From NCBI GenBank assembly GCA_036345935.2, contig JADWOT020000009.1, positions 6,157,381 to 6,221,380 of the forward strand: a DNA stretch of 64,000 bases. Reading direction: 5' to 3'. This document shows, piece by piece, positions 46,905 through 59,234 of this stretch (within the stretch, counting starts at the first letter, position 1; every line of letters starts with the position of its first letter). The translations under genes were made by a program, and so were the position numbers. The notes beneath the pieces were generated by a model. That model was given only the letters and a program-made list of their open reading frames with translations, was not told the origin of the DNA and did not search any database. The stretch is from Taenia hydatigena. Lineage: Eukaryota > Platyhelminthes > Cestoda > Cyclophyllidea > Taeniidae.

Positions 46905-47720
46905 TTAGAGGCTAGTGCACTCGTCGAAGGTGAAACTGTCAATCAAGTTGGGTTTTTACCGAAAACGAGAGTTAAGCAAACAACAAATTATTACCTAGCT
47001 CCTCTCTTATTATAAGCGTTGTATACGGCGCTCTCCTTCGTCATCCACCGGTGTGAGCCATCACAATGTAATCAAGTGTAAATGTAATGCTTTGTTTGTT
47101 TGAACTACCGGTTTCGGCCAGGGTCACAGAGGTGGCCATATTGCCCTAGCTGCGTAGGTTGGCCTCCGGGCCATGCCAGCAGCTTATTTCCCTCTGCCCG
47201 TTGAATACACATTTTCTACTCTAGTATTCTGCCTCGGGACGCTGCAGTAAAAGTAAGCACCCGCGAGTTGATCACGCTAGTTAATCAATTTCCCATGCGG
47301 CTAAGGTGATATTTGATAAAACGTCACCATCCCCTTGGCATCTCGACAGGATGTGAGCTTTGACCAGTTCGGAAATGATTTCGGAAACGGGAAATCCTGC
47401 CGGTCATTATGCGTGCCTGTAGAATGTGTGGGACTTAATACAGTTCTGTGAGGATAGGCTTTCGCGTATTTAACATTGTCGACGACTTTATGCAAGTATG
47501 GTAAGGGAACTCCGTAGCAAAAGTTTTTAAATGATTTACAGATAGTTTAGCTTCTATTGTTAGTAACTTTCGTACGGAACACGAAACTGGGGTAACATCT
47601 GAAGGAGGATGTTATTTTTAGTGTGCTACTGGAATTGCTCAGAGGCCAGTCCACTCGGCTAACCAAGTCTATGACCAAAATCGATAGTTAAGCTAACAAC
47701 TTGTGCATTACATTATTGAA
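46905..47720. repeat. Degenerate dispersed repeat, copy 3
   Basis: This copy aligns with 5.35-6.28 kb. A module at about 46905-46995 (AGAGGCTAGTGCACTCG, then ACCGAAAACGAGAGTTAAGC) recurs in direct orientation at about 47640-47715 (AGAGGCCAGTCCACTCG, then ACCAAAATCGATAGTTAAGC), so the unit has terminal direct repeats about 735 bases apart. A third, inverted module lies at about 47105-47175 (CCGGTTTCGGCC to GCCATGCCAGCAGC). No protein-coding frame is preserved. The direct ends suggest a miniature LTR-type element and the inverted arm a foldback or nested insertion. Confidence 0.6.
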
Positions 47721-48247
47721 GTGTTAAACGTAGAAAACGCAATTAGCGAACGCTTATTGGCAGCGTGGAAATTCTTCATTTCCTAATTTTCTCCATCTCT
47801 GGATATTTGTTTATCCCCAAAGTGCCTATTTGAAGTGCCATTAGGAGAAGTACTTTTTAAATTATCTCAAAATTTGGCTTGCGCTTCTGCTAAAATGTTT
47901 TAATTTGTTTCCTATCAACGTCGCGTTTTAAAATTTGCCGGTTGTGGCTTTGAGGGTTGTGTTTTCTACTGCTTTGTCCACCTTATGCATCCTTCGAACG
48001 TTATATTTCAAACGGAGTGGGGCGATCTTACGTTATGTTTTTTTATGATAGTTATGGCGGGCTCCATTCAGTCTGATAATTATTAGAGTGTCCATATTGC
48101 GTCGCTCTTTATTATTATCGCAAGCAACCTCATCAGGAACACTTTAGTGTTAAGTCATCGTTGATAACTTGCAAATATTTCTTAAAAGAACATTTTTGAT
48201 TACGAACGTTTATCTTTAACTTTCCTCACTTAGGCTCAGTCTGCATA

Positions 48248-51233
48248 ATGATCTCTCCGAGTTTGCATGGATTTGAGATTTTTTTGCCCAGAGTATTGAT
48301 TCGCATGACTAGATCTACTACCCAGAGGCGTCCACATTTCAAGTCTACGACCTTCTTACAATCAATCACTAAACCTAACACCTTTCTCGCGAAGATAGAT
48401 GGCGGGTTCAATAGCCCCGACCCTTCCCCATATTGCCAGGATTTAGGAGTTGGGAATTCTGTAGCTGTTCTAGAAAATTGGATTAAGAACCTGGATATAG
48501 ATCGGCACTATCCTCGTTTGCCTGAGGCCAGTAACCTTGCCGCTCTTGTTCCTCAGTGAGTCGCGGACAACGCTTTTTCTTAAACTAATCACATTAGCTG
48601 TTCACTTTGTTTATATTTCATAGTTTGGGTAACTGATGTGTACTTAAAGAACGTTTTCGCTTATGTTCGTTGCAAGTTATTTTACTTTGCGGTGGTTTCG
48701 TTCCAAAGTTTCTAGTCATTATTGTGGGTGATGTTAGGATTGTGCAATTTTTTACACTCTTTTCTCAGTAATTTAATTTACCATTCAAGAAATTGTATTT
48801 TTAAGTAAAGCTAGAATACAAAGAATGGAAGCAGTTGCATGTGTTCTCTCGAGAAGGGAGTTTTGTTTCTTGTGTTGATCAGTAAATCTTGAACAAGCCT
48901 GATAGAAGTATGTGAGCAATTGGGTGTAACACATGGAATGGGTTTGAATATCATCCAACCAGGTTTTCGCCCTCATACGATGTTTAAGTGCACGTACGTG
49001 CCTTATATTTCCGTCTCAACTCTAGTAATGAATGCCTTCGGAAGCTAGTTGAACTCGGTGCAGACCTCTCCCGAATGGAGTTAGAACCGGGGGTAGCCAA
49101 TCTTCTTGTCAAGACTGATTTCAACGCCACCATCGCTCCCAAGCTTTGGCATCTCAGCAGTTTTGGATTTGAGCTACCCCATTTGTCTCGTATCATGACT
49201 TGCGTCCCCAAATCAATAATTAAGGTGTGTTTCCGTTTCAATGACAAATACCCATCTTTATGCTTGGTTAGTAATTTACCGATCCCACTTTTGAAGCGTA
49301 GCAGGGCATTTTTTTCCCCCTAGTTATCGGTTGAAGAAGTTGCATCTCGGCTGAAGTATTTCACAGATCGTGAATTCAGCTCAAGTGATGTTATTCGCAT
49401 GGTGGCTGACCAGCCAACGATACTGGCTTTAACAAGCTGTGAAGTGGACAGACAATTGGGAACACTTATGAATGTATTTGTCTTTAAAGGTGGTGCCTAG
49501 TTTTAATGCTCAATTTACATGTGTGTTTGGTTACGATTATCCTGTCATAATGCTACACCCTAGATCATTTTTCATGTCTACAATGGTGACCCGTTTGATC
49601 CAAATTATGATTTTTCTCCATAGCCCACGAAGTTCGACATGTTGCAAGCGAGGCACCTAAATGTATTGTACAGCCGGTAAAATCCACAAAAGTAAGATTC
49701 TGTCCTTTTGCTTCTTCTAAATTCTCAACTAATTCTCGAAACAATTATTTTATACCGAATTTTTGTTTCCTGTGCATATCCATGTTGGTGTGTAACTAAC
49801 AACTACACTTCTACAGGATTTCTCATCTTAATTAAAGTCCGCTGTATGGTTTGTGTAGCAACTTTTCGTTTTTATAACAAAATTGGGTGCTGAGTGGAAG
49901 GTTTTTAAACATGGTTATGCTCTCAGTGCATGCAAATTGAATTTGGCTGTCTGGCTCCTGTTTCACTAGACGCGTACACCCTTTTCGTAGTGCAGTAAAT
50001 TGTATGTCTATCTACTGTTCCGTATCTGCGCTTTCATTCTTTCCTGAATATATTTTATTCATTGCAGGATATTTTTGTCGCTCTTACGAAAATGCTGGAC
50101 TTTTCGGTGACATCCGCCCGTCAAATGGTAATTGCATTCCCGCGAATAATTCTATCAAGTAAGCCTTGGTCGCTTTGCTTAATGGGTGTCCTAATATGGT
50201 CCACTATTTGTGCGTCATGCAATGTTTTAAACTTCCATCAACATACACCCTAAGTTGAATATTAAAATGAAGTTTGTTGATTTATCCTATTGAAATTCAA
50301 AGCACCATGTAGTAGTTTCTCCATAGTAATACGTTGGGTATTTTGATTTAGTGCTTGTGCAGAGATAAACTTCTCATCAAGCATTTAATACGTTCTGAAT
50401 TCGTTGTCTATGGATCAGCTTCGAACCAAAGGGAGCGTGGTCCTTGAATGCTTTTTATGCTCCTTTCTATCACTGAATAATCTCTGCAGAGATCGCGCAA
50501 GGGTCCTTGTAGCAGAAACTGCATAAATGCCGGACACATTAAATTTCCGTATGTTTTTCGTCCACCTCCAGGTAACCGCGTCCTCTCTACCAATGCTTTT
50601 CACCTGCACCGAAATCTCCAGCTTCCCTTCGACCAGATCGCTCTCTGTCCTCGCGCGCTCAGTGCACCACCGCGAATCCTTGCGGAGCGCACCAACTTCC
50701 TCAAACTCTGTCACCTCTTTCAACCCGACGGAACTAAGTGGGTCACTCTCCTCTCGCATTCATGCCGGTATTCCGATCACTTATTTTGTCTCAAGCAGTT
50801 TTAGGGCCAGGTCACATGCATATGGAGTAAGATCTCCCAATTTATCGAATCAGACTACGGGTCCTTTACTAAAACATTATATTCTCCAATATTTATTGCA
50901 AGTTTCTGACTCGGTTGTGGGCTAGTGGGATTCGGATATCACGGTCCTTCCCCTCAATATTTATTTTTGAAGATTAACGAACGTGACTCATTGTGACTTC
51001 TTTTCCTCTGTCCTTATTGATTTACTCCTGTCACGATTAGGTGAATTATCGCCAGAATCACCTAAATTTGGTTCGTATAGAACTCCTCCTTTCGATCGAA
51101 TTTGAATTATTTTCCACATAGGCCGCTCTACACACCGTTGGATGCCGTTGTCGAGGGCACCGACGAAGAATTCTGTTTGCGATTCGCCAAAGGCAAGGAA
51201 GAACTTTTCAATGATTATCTGCGAACACTGTAA
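48248..51233 (+). CDS. MTERF3: Mitochondrial transcription termination factor 3
   Basis: MTERF3 acts in the mitochondrial matrix, where it represses mtDNA transcription and is needed for ribosome assembly. Seven exons join in phase: 48248-48555, 49026-49224, 49324-49489, 49624-49691, 50068-50158, 50572-50737 and 51122-51233, giving 369 residues (human about 417). The N-terminus is rich in Arg, Ser and Thr with no acids over the first stretch, fitting a matrix-targeting peptide. The body keeps the mTERF-motif order: LGADLSRMELEPGVANLL, LKYFTDREFSSSDVIRMV, VRHVASEAPKCIVQ, ARQMVIAFPRIILSSN and QIALCPRAL, with the family-typical Pro near the end of each motif. The final PLYTPLDAVVEGTDEEFC-LRTL matches the family C-terminus. 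SLC30A9 starts about 790 bases downstream on the same strand. Confidence 0.92.
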
Positions 51234-51257
51234 TTACTGTCGTTCTTTCATGTACAT

Positions 51258-51263
51258 AATAAA
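51258..51263 (+). terminator. Poly(A) signal of MTERF3
   Basis: A perfect AATAAA lies 24 bases after the TAA stop codon, implying a very short 3' untranslated region and an end well before SLC30A9. Confidence 0.65.
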
Positions 51264-52018
51264 TGCTTTTTATTGGGAACTATTATTCGACGGAGCTTTC
51301 ATCCGCCTGGGCATTTGTACGCAGTATTATCCTAGATATGTTAGGAGCATGTTAAGGTTGGGGATTCGTATTTCTCTATGGTTGCAGTGATTTTGTGCCC
51401 CCTCTACTTGCATGCTTGGCAACGTGGTCCATTAGCCGTTACAGGTCGGGCCTCCATTGAACGGTGTGGTCTTCTGGTCGCGACTGCAACTTCTCGACTG
51501 CTGTGTACGGATTTTAATAGATTTCCCGAGCTTGCGTGGCTTATTTTGGCCCCAAGGAAGGTTCGAGGCCATGGGTGGGTGCTCATCAGATTTGTTCGAA
51601 TTCCGATTGATTCGTAAATATAAATATGGATAAGATGGTTGGGATTTAGGCGTAGTGAGTTAGATTATGTGGCCGCAAAGAGTCAAAATTTAATCGCGCT
51701 ACCGATCAACCGCAAACCAAATTCTTCAAAAAGTTAAACCGTAGCGCTTTTTTGGCGATTTATGGTATTTTAATGGTGGAAGTTATCTGACGGCGAATTA
51801 CGTATAGGATTTAGTGTAGGATAGGGCGATTATTGATTACGGTTCGTAATACCTTATGGACGAAACATGCATGAATCTATTTTTAAAATAATCAGGATTA
51901 TATTCTGTTGCAACAATGCAATTTTTATGTAGAACCAATTAAGATGATTTTATAAAGCGCCTATTTGAAGTTACTAGCCTTTTGTTGGGTGTAGTTTGTG
52001 TGGTTGGTTTGAGTGGCG

Positions 52019-55000
52019 ATGCGTGCGTGTGCTCGTTGCTTCTTATTATCATGTCGATCTCCATCATCAAAAGACAGAAGTAATAAAAGCCTTCAAACTG
52101 TCTGAAAGTTTAGCATTATATAATTTTTTGTGCGTCGCCCCCTTATATCTGACTCGAGATTCCCGTCTGTCCAGCGGATCAAGGCCTCTGGACCCCGAAG
52201 GTGCGTTTTTGATGCCTTCCAAGTGATTCTTGCAGTTATTCCAAAGATTAGAACGCCACTTAAATATGACGATTCGGTTAAATCAATCAAGTATTTGACA
52301 CCGCTGAGAGCCGTTAGCGAGTACATGCTTTCCACAGCGTTAGTTGTGTTTAACGGTTATCCCTTTCCTTCAGAGACTTAGACAAGCTTCCCAGGTATTA
52401 TAGTCGCAGTCCTTATTCAAACGAAGTGCGGACACAAGTCTTCCTTCGATCCGATGTAGAAAAATTGTGAGATCAGTGCTTGTTTGATGCTTATTTGTTA
52501 GGGCGCTGGAAAAACATGGTGGACAAGAGGCTTTTGAAAAGCGTCGAAAGTTGGTAAAGGACCTTGAACGGAAGGCTACAATAGGTAGATAATTCGCTTT
52601 GGAGTAAAATGGAGGCTGTAGAAAGATTCGCCCGCAGAAGACTGAACAAAGATGCGACTCAATCTTATAAATCAGAATCCGGTACTCATGGCGTATGTTG
52701 CCTTTATTCTATTAGCTCTGCTATTACCAGCATTAGACGCCTTTAATCCTGCCATAGTACGAATGTGGCGGAGTTAAGTACCGACTAGTTGCCGCCATGT
52801 CTACTCTAATTGCTTGCTTTACCATTTCGGCTTCCCACTGATCACCTACATAAAAGAATTCAATCTATGCGCTACCAGTTTTTATAAATGCTTTTTGTAG
52901 TCTAGCCTGGTAGCGAATAAATCCTGGCGAACTGGTCCGGGGAAGGTCGTCATGATGGCCATAATTGTGTGAGTTTCTGCTTTTAATCTCATTATGATTT
53001 CATATTTTGCCGAAGAATTTATCTACCTTTTCATGAAAGCAACTTCTATTAAGGTCATTGATGATGAGGATGGTCTTTCCTCTTGACGTAGAAATGGTCT
53101 AAACGTTGTAGCCAAGGGGTTGGCATGGTGGTACACCGGCTCAAAGAGCATGTTCTCCGAAATGATGCATTCAGTAGCCGATACACTTAATCAGGTTAGC
53201 GCAACTGTTCTGTAACAAACTAACTTTCTTTCCCGACTCGCTTAAAGTAATGCGTTTTCGATTGGTTAGTGGAATGTGTGAATTCTTAGGTTAACCATTT
53301 GTTATGAGGTGCTTACAATCAATTTTTTAGAAAAGAGAGCTGAACCTGTTGTTTTTGTTGATGGTAGAAAGTGGGCGAATGAAGTTGCAGAATTTTATGG
53401 GTTATTTAGTAGTCCTACTCCTCGTAAACTTTAAGGTTTACTTATTATCGTATGACCGGTTCTCCATTTCAATTGCAGTTAACCTATGGTGATTTTAGAA
53501 TCCTCCCTGCATTTTCTACTATTCGTGTTTACAGTGCGCGTACACATAATCAGACTATATTTCTGCTTACCTTACTCCGTGTTCTTTATAGGTTGTTCTT
53601 GCCTACGGTCTTCGCTCTTCCCTCCAGCAGCCCGATGTGGATCATCCGTAAGCAGTTCCGTTATCTTTACTGTGACACTGTGGAGGTTGAGTGTGCATCT
53701 AGAACACAAGAAGCATTGCTTGTTGATTGTGGGTGTCTGATAGGCTTACGTGTATGCGTTTGATGTTCACGTATTCGCATGCTTACTCGGCTCATAATTA
53801 ACCGAACCAGAATAATCTAACTGGAGACCATCCTAGCAGCTCACTTGCTCTTGCATTTTTTTTTGTAGCTACGGTTACTTGCGGATGCGGTGCATCTCCT
53901 CTCTAATAAGTGGAGTGGGGATATTTTTTCTCGGTTCGGGTTTCACTTTTTACCACGCGTTGCAGGGCATAGTGATGCCGCTAGGACTGGAGTCTACTTC
54001 GATGTATGGCGCGATTGGGGTAGCACTGGGCTCCCTCGTAACGGAAGGCTCGACTCTCTTGGTGGCCTACAAGGAAGTGAGGCGGAAGACAAAGGAGAAT
54101 GGATTTGAGTCGATTCAAGCCTACCTCCTCTCTGGCACTGCTGATCCGAGTACTGCAGTGGTCCTCCTTGAGGACTCCGCTGCCGTCCTAGGCGTCCTCG
54201 TCGCTGGTGCTGCTCTCTCCGCTTCCGTCCTCACCGGTACTGCCTGGCCCGATACCCTTGGGGGCATCGCCATCAGCGGCATCCTGGCTGTCGTCGCTGG
54301 TTTCATCATTCGCACCAACGCTGACATCCTTCTTGGCAAGTAAGTCCATTCCACACTGTCGCCCTCCGTTCATCAATCAAGTGATAATTTGGTGTCTAGT
54401 TATCTGCTTATGCAATTGACTATGCATTGGGATGCCAAAATATCGGTTGTAGACGGTCGTCAATTCAAGTAAGTTTTCGTCATTTATCCTTCCCTATTTC
54501 ATGATGTGGAAATCTTGGCCTTTTTTGAACCAGCGTCAGTGCATAATTCATGCTGTTTGTGATCATATGTGCAAACGTTGGACCTGAATTATTGCTGCTA
54601 TTACTGATGTAGTAGAACTGATACCTGTGAGTTTAGTCAATTTTATCAACGCTGCAGATACGTAAATTTAGATATTAGTGTGGTGGGCTAAATATAGTTT
54701 CAGTGATAACTTGCAAGTTAATCGTTTGGTATTAGCACTATTGCCGACTTGTATTACGCTTAACCTCGTTTTAACCGCTGTTCAGAATGTAACTTAGTGG
54801 TATTGGGTCCACGGTAGGAGATCGAAAACGCGCGATAAATGTCAAGTTGCAGGAAAAATCCTGTAGTTTGGGGCATTGTTCCTTATGGGAACTCGTAAAA
54901 CGCAGGTTTTTATTTACGCAGTTTACTTTCCTACCATTTTTAAGTTCTCATATCATAAGGTAGTCGTTTAACATTATGGGTGCGATTGGATGTATTCTGT

Positions 55001-58000
55001 TTTACGAATCCAGCTTAGTTCTGTTCCAAAGCTGAAGAAGCTAGCTTCTCGTTAAATATGTCGCGCAGAACTTCGAGAAAGGCCAGTATGCGGCGGTAGG
55101 GCGTATTGCCCAGAAATGTTCAAACAGGTCGAGTAGCGCTGGTGAAGAAGCACTCGAATATGAATGCACCGCGTTCTGGAGGAAAGGTCCTTTCTTCGTG
55201 ATAATGGTGAGGAAATACGTGCCGTCATCGTGACAATAACCTGCCTGAAAGTAATGCCCAAACCGATTGGTTAACACCTACATCAATTTGGGAGGAGAAG
55301 TTTCGACGGAAGCCAAGCAAGTGAATTCCACTTGCATGGATTGGCAGGTGGTAGTATGTTCGAAAGGCTGCCTATTTGTTCTTCACTTCCCTCACGCACG
55401 TTAGAAGAGCACGACCTTCTTCGGTTGCCTGCCTGACGAAACTGTGACGAGGAGCGGATATTGCATTTCAAAGTTCTTTGACCGAACGAGCATGTCACTG
55501 GCTATCTACCAATGACCCACCTCCCATTACATACTTCATAGGTGGGCGCCGCTTCGACCATATTCCTATGATTGCTCACCATGACCCTCTTTCTGAAATC
55601 CAACCACTAACTGCGGCTGGAAGTCTAACTATTTGGTAGGAAGGTGGGAAGGAAACTGTTTTTCTCTTTAGAAGCAGTTAGGACTAGTGAATTGGTTAGA
55701 AGGAAAGTATAACTTGTATTTATGTGGGAGAACGCAAGACCTCATACCACCAGAAAACTTGTTATTGGGAGGAGTTGCCTTTTTTGGTAGGGAGAAGAGC
55801 GATACTGCCCCACCTTCATCAGTTTTCTCCTTTTCTTCCTTCAGGTCATAATCATCACCTTTCCCTGTTGGGGCACTCAAGTGCGACAAAACAGCGCTGC
55901 TGGGATAAGGCTTTTGCTTTTGCAGTGGACCGTATGATAGATGTGAATTTCGAAAGTGTATCTTGATAGGAAAAAATATTGCATTTAGGGGTTGTAGTAG
56001 TGGTTCATTCCAATGAATTATTTTAGGAAGCTTACTGTAGTTACTTAATTTTTTCTACAATGCGTTAATTTATTTAGTTACTTTGTATCGATACTCTCCT
56101 CATTGATTCGGTGATTGTTAAGAGCGAACTGGTCTATTTTTCTTTTCCATTACCTTATATGTAGTTCCCTAGTCAGGCGTTTGCTACTATTCTAAGGAGC
56201 GTGAATTGTTTTCTACTGTTGTGCCTGTGCTATCATAGCCCCTCTCTTGGCCTCGGAAATGTACGTGAAAAGTGGATGCTAGTCGTCACTTGTAGTGAGG
56301 CATTTGATCCGCATCCTAGTCTATTTGTCAATTCTGTCGGTGTCGCGAATTCGCTAGGTAAGGGCACAATGCTGTTGACACCATTTATCCTTCCTTACAA
56401 GCTCTTGCTATTTAATGCGTATGTTGGTGCCTATATTAACGTTAATTTTCATATAAGTTTGCAGCGAAACCACCAATATTGACAGCTGTAGGTCTAACCT
56501 TATCAGATGCTAACTCGTGCCTGCTGGCAGTGTACCTGCTTCGAATTCAACCCTGTGGTTGTTGTGATCCCTTTCCCCGTTCCTCATCGAAGCACCCGCT
56601 TTTCTTGTTTCACCTGTAGCTCAACAAATTCTCACTGCCACGTTGCGTTGCATCTTCTACTTATTTGATTAATTTTATCCATTAGAGAGATTAGTTTGTG
56701 AACACTTGTTTGCGAAATCGGTGTCCATTGTTTGAATTGCATGGATTTGGGGTTCCTTATCTTAACATCATTCTGAGTCAGCCTTTGCAGTGATATAGAG
56801 GATCCTATTATTGTTCGGAAGCTAACGCGCGGATTCGTTGTCTAGTGTAAATGCATTGTATTTAATAAATATTTGAATCTCATTTGGTTGGGCCGACTGG
56901 TTGGATTTATAGTCTTCCACTTATGGTAGCAACTTTACGAATCCATTGTAGTGGAGTGTTTAAAACTGGCTCCTTGTTTCGTCCCATGCGTTTTCACTGC
57001 TACTGTTTATCCTATACTGGCTGTTACTTTCCATACTTTCCCATTAACGGTCACTGAAGGAGTCCTGTTCTTCTATAAAGCCCTTTACTTAGAAGTATAA
57101 AGTAGGCATTTACCTATCATTCTCCAGATCCATATCACTAGAGAAGCAGGAGAGGATAATGCGCTTCATTGACAATGCGAAGATCATCCGGGGCACCTAC
57201 GATACCAAAGCAATGCTGATGGGCGGTGGCAATGCTGTCCGACTAAAGGCCGAGGTTGATATTGACGGTCGCGAATTGACTCGTAGGTACCTCGAAACCA
57301 TGCCACTGAGCACACTTCTGGCGGTGAGTAAGATTAGTAGTTTTATTGCTTTTTTTATGGCAGTCATTTTAGTCTTATCTCGCCTGGGTGATGTAGCGAT
57401 TTGTGACAAAGGTTAAATAGCTGGGCAATAAAAATCACTGGTGATAAAGGCCTATCTTTAGTGAAATAGTTGCACTTACGTCCTTAAACATTGGGCATTT
57501 TTATTTGGTAAACTTGTGTAAGCGCGATTTCTCGGGGAAAACAGACACGCATGGTGTTTTGCCACCTTACTTCGACTTTCTCAGCTGAGTAGAAGGGAAT
57601 AGAGTAACTTTTTCTGGTTTGATTTGTCCACCAGGAAATTCAAGCCATTAAAACGGAGGAGCAAATGATTCATTTCATGCTGGACCATGGAGATCAACTA
57701 GTAAATACCCTCGGTGCTGAGATAAACCAAATTGAAGATAGTCTAAAGGTACAGTCTCTACCCATTCTTTGGGTGTCATTTTATTGCCTTTTTCACGACG
57801 ATCTTGTACTTTCAGTTGATCGATTCGTCCATTTTTATTGTTAAATAAAATTTGGTTAATGCTTCTTGCATTAATTTTTCATTATTTTGTGTCTGTTAGT
57901 TATGGGTCAGCTTGCATTGTCACCGCGCGTTTATACTCCGCTTTTTTTGTCCCAACCAATCGGTGTAACTCGAGTCAGTATAAGCTCACAATTGACTGCT

Positions 58001-59058
58001 GCCCAGCTTTGTTACATGTGCATTTCAACGAAGAAACACTTGTGGTCTTCATTCCTTATACTTGACACGCGTGTAATACATCGGGAAGCTTCAGATTCCC
58101 AAGTTGGGCTGTTTCTTTTAATGTTTGTTCGTGTGTTTGAAACAAAGCCGGATGCCATTTTTTTCACCGAATAAACTAGGCATACTTCGTCCACTACGAA
58201 CATCTCAACAAACGGGCGATCTACGGCAATAAAAATAGATATTTGGCGATCATGGTTCGCAATTTCATTTGTGTAGCAGCAGTTGAGATAGTATTATCCT
58301 AAAGAGTAAAGTCAATTTAAGCTTAACAAGCTGCTTTATGCGAAATACACTTTTTCGAAAACTGAACGACGGAATTTATTCAGGTGCGTTTTTGCTTCCT
58401 TTTGCATCTTTGCCTTTCAAAGAGGTATTAAATGAAATAGTCCCTTTCTTTAAAGGTGTCTAATTATTTCAAAGTTTTTTATCATTTCTGACGTTCACGA
58501 GTTAAAATGGTTTTGCAGATAGTGGGACTAGTTAAACTTACTTGGATCATCGTGCTTTAGGGTAATAAGTTTCGTATTTTTTTTATTGATATTTCTTAGT
58601 GCTTTAGCGGAGAGTTAACGAAATTTTACCTCGATTTGTGTTAATTGGCTATTCGCCTGCAAATGCTTGTATTATGAGCATTGGCATGGTAGGCAAGTTG
58701 ACCAGCGTCAACCTATGGCTGGGGTCGAATAGGCTTCGTTTTAACCATGTATCTCATGAAAATAAAGCCATTTTATTGGGGTGTAATGTGGCCGCTTTAA
58801 TATTCCCACATAAACCTTGAAGGCGGTACTCTTCATGCATTCCGCAATGCCTTTATATTTATCGCTTGCATCTCCAACCAGCCAATGTCCGCGTGAAGGC
58901 GCAGAGTGTGCCCTGTAACATTAATGTTTCTTTTTTCTAAATTGCCATCATGAGATCACTGAATATCGTGCCTGCTGTTTCGTCACACGTTGATCCCTCC
59001 TTTTCTCTTGCAGAAGGAATTTCCCGACATAAAGCACATAGATATTGAAATCAATTGA
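52019..59058 (+). CDS. SLC30A9: Mitochondrial zinc transporter (cation diffusion facilitator)
   Basis: SLC30A9 (ZnT9) exports zinc from mitochondria. Twelve exons join in phase: 52019-52079, 52236-52338, 52374-52466, 52502-52584, 52622-52692, 52901-52968, 53092-53194, 53592-53647, 53869-54339, 57128-57323, 57635-57748 and 59014-59058, giving 487 residues against 568 in human. Blocks matching the family are LTPLRAVSEY, VFLRSDVEK, GPGKVVMMAIIVNGLN, SKSMFSEMMHSVADTLNQ (with the HxxxD zinc-site motif), ISSLISGVGIFFLGSG, LLEDSAAVLGVL, RLKAEVDIDGRELTRRYLE and the ending IKHIDIEIN. Six hydrophobic segments are visible; the 471-nt exon holds four. The first exon (MRACARCFLLSCRS...) fits a targeting peptide and the required phase 1 but is otherwise unsupported. 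Introns of 35 and 37 nt occur near the 5' end and kilobase introns near the 3' end. Confidence 0.94.
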
Positions 59059-59196
59059 GGCTAGAAGGGCCGATCTGATGCGATCATCTACGTGCGCGTG
59101 CCGCAAGCGAACTTAGGATCTGCACTGCTTAACCTTAGTCCCGTGTACACACTCCGCTGTGCATGCCTCTCCCTCTTATTTTTTCTTCCTGTTCTG

Positions 59197-59234
<38 letters not shown>

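Larger units (their letters stand above)
45435..48247. other. Intergenic region between DPH6 and MTERF3
   Basis: No gene is supported. The middle is occupied by a GGTA microsatellite, the recent repeat copy B and, directly after it, the most complete copy of the older dispersed family (all listed separately). The last 500 bases should carry the MTERF3 promoter, with nothing I can define. Confidence 0.6.

Noticed and set aside
46697..46915. Shared frame inside the recent repeat (also at 22026)
   Set aside because: The two copies agree only because the DNA is nearly identical; the frame is short, breaks differently at its end and has no known domain.
51378..51617. 79-codon frame considered as the first exon of SLC30A9
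   Set aside because: It has an ATG and an attractive hydrophobic start, but no good phase-1 donor to reach the 52236 exon. The 52019-52079 exon fits the phase with a GTAATA donor.
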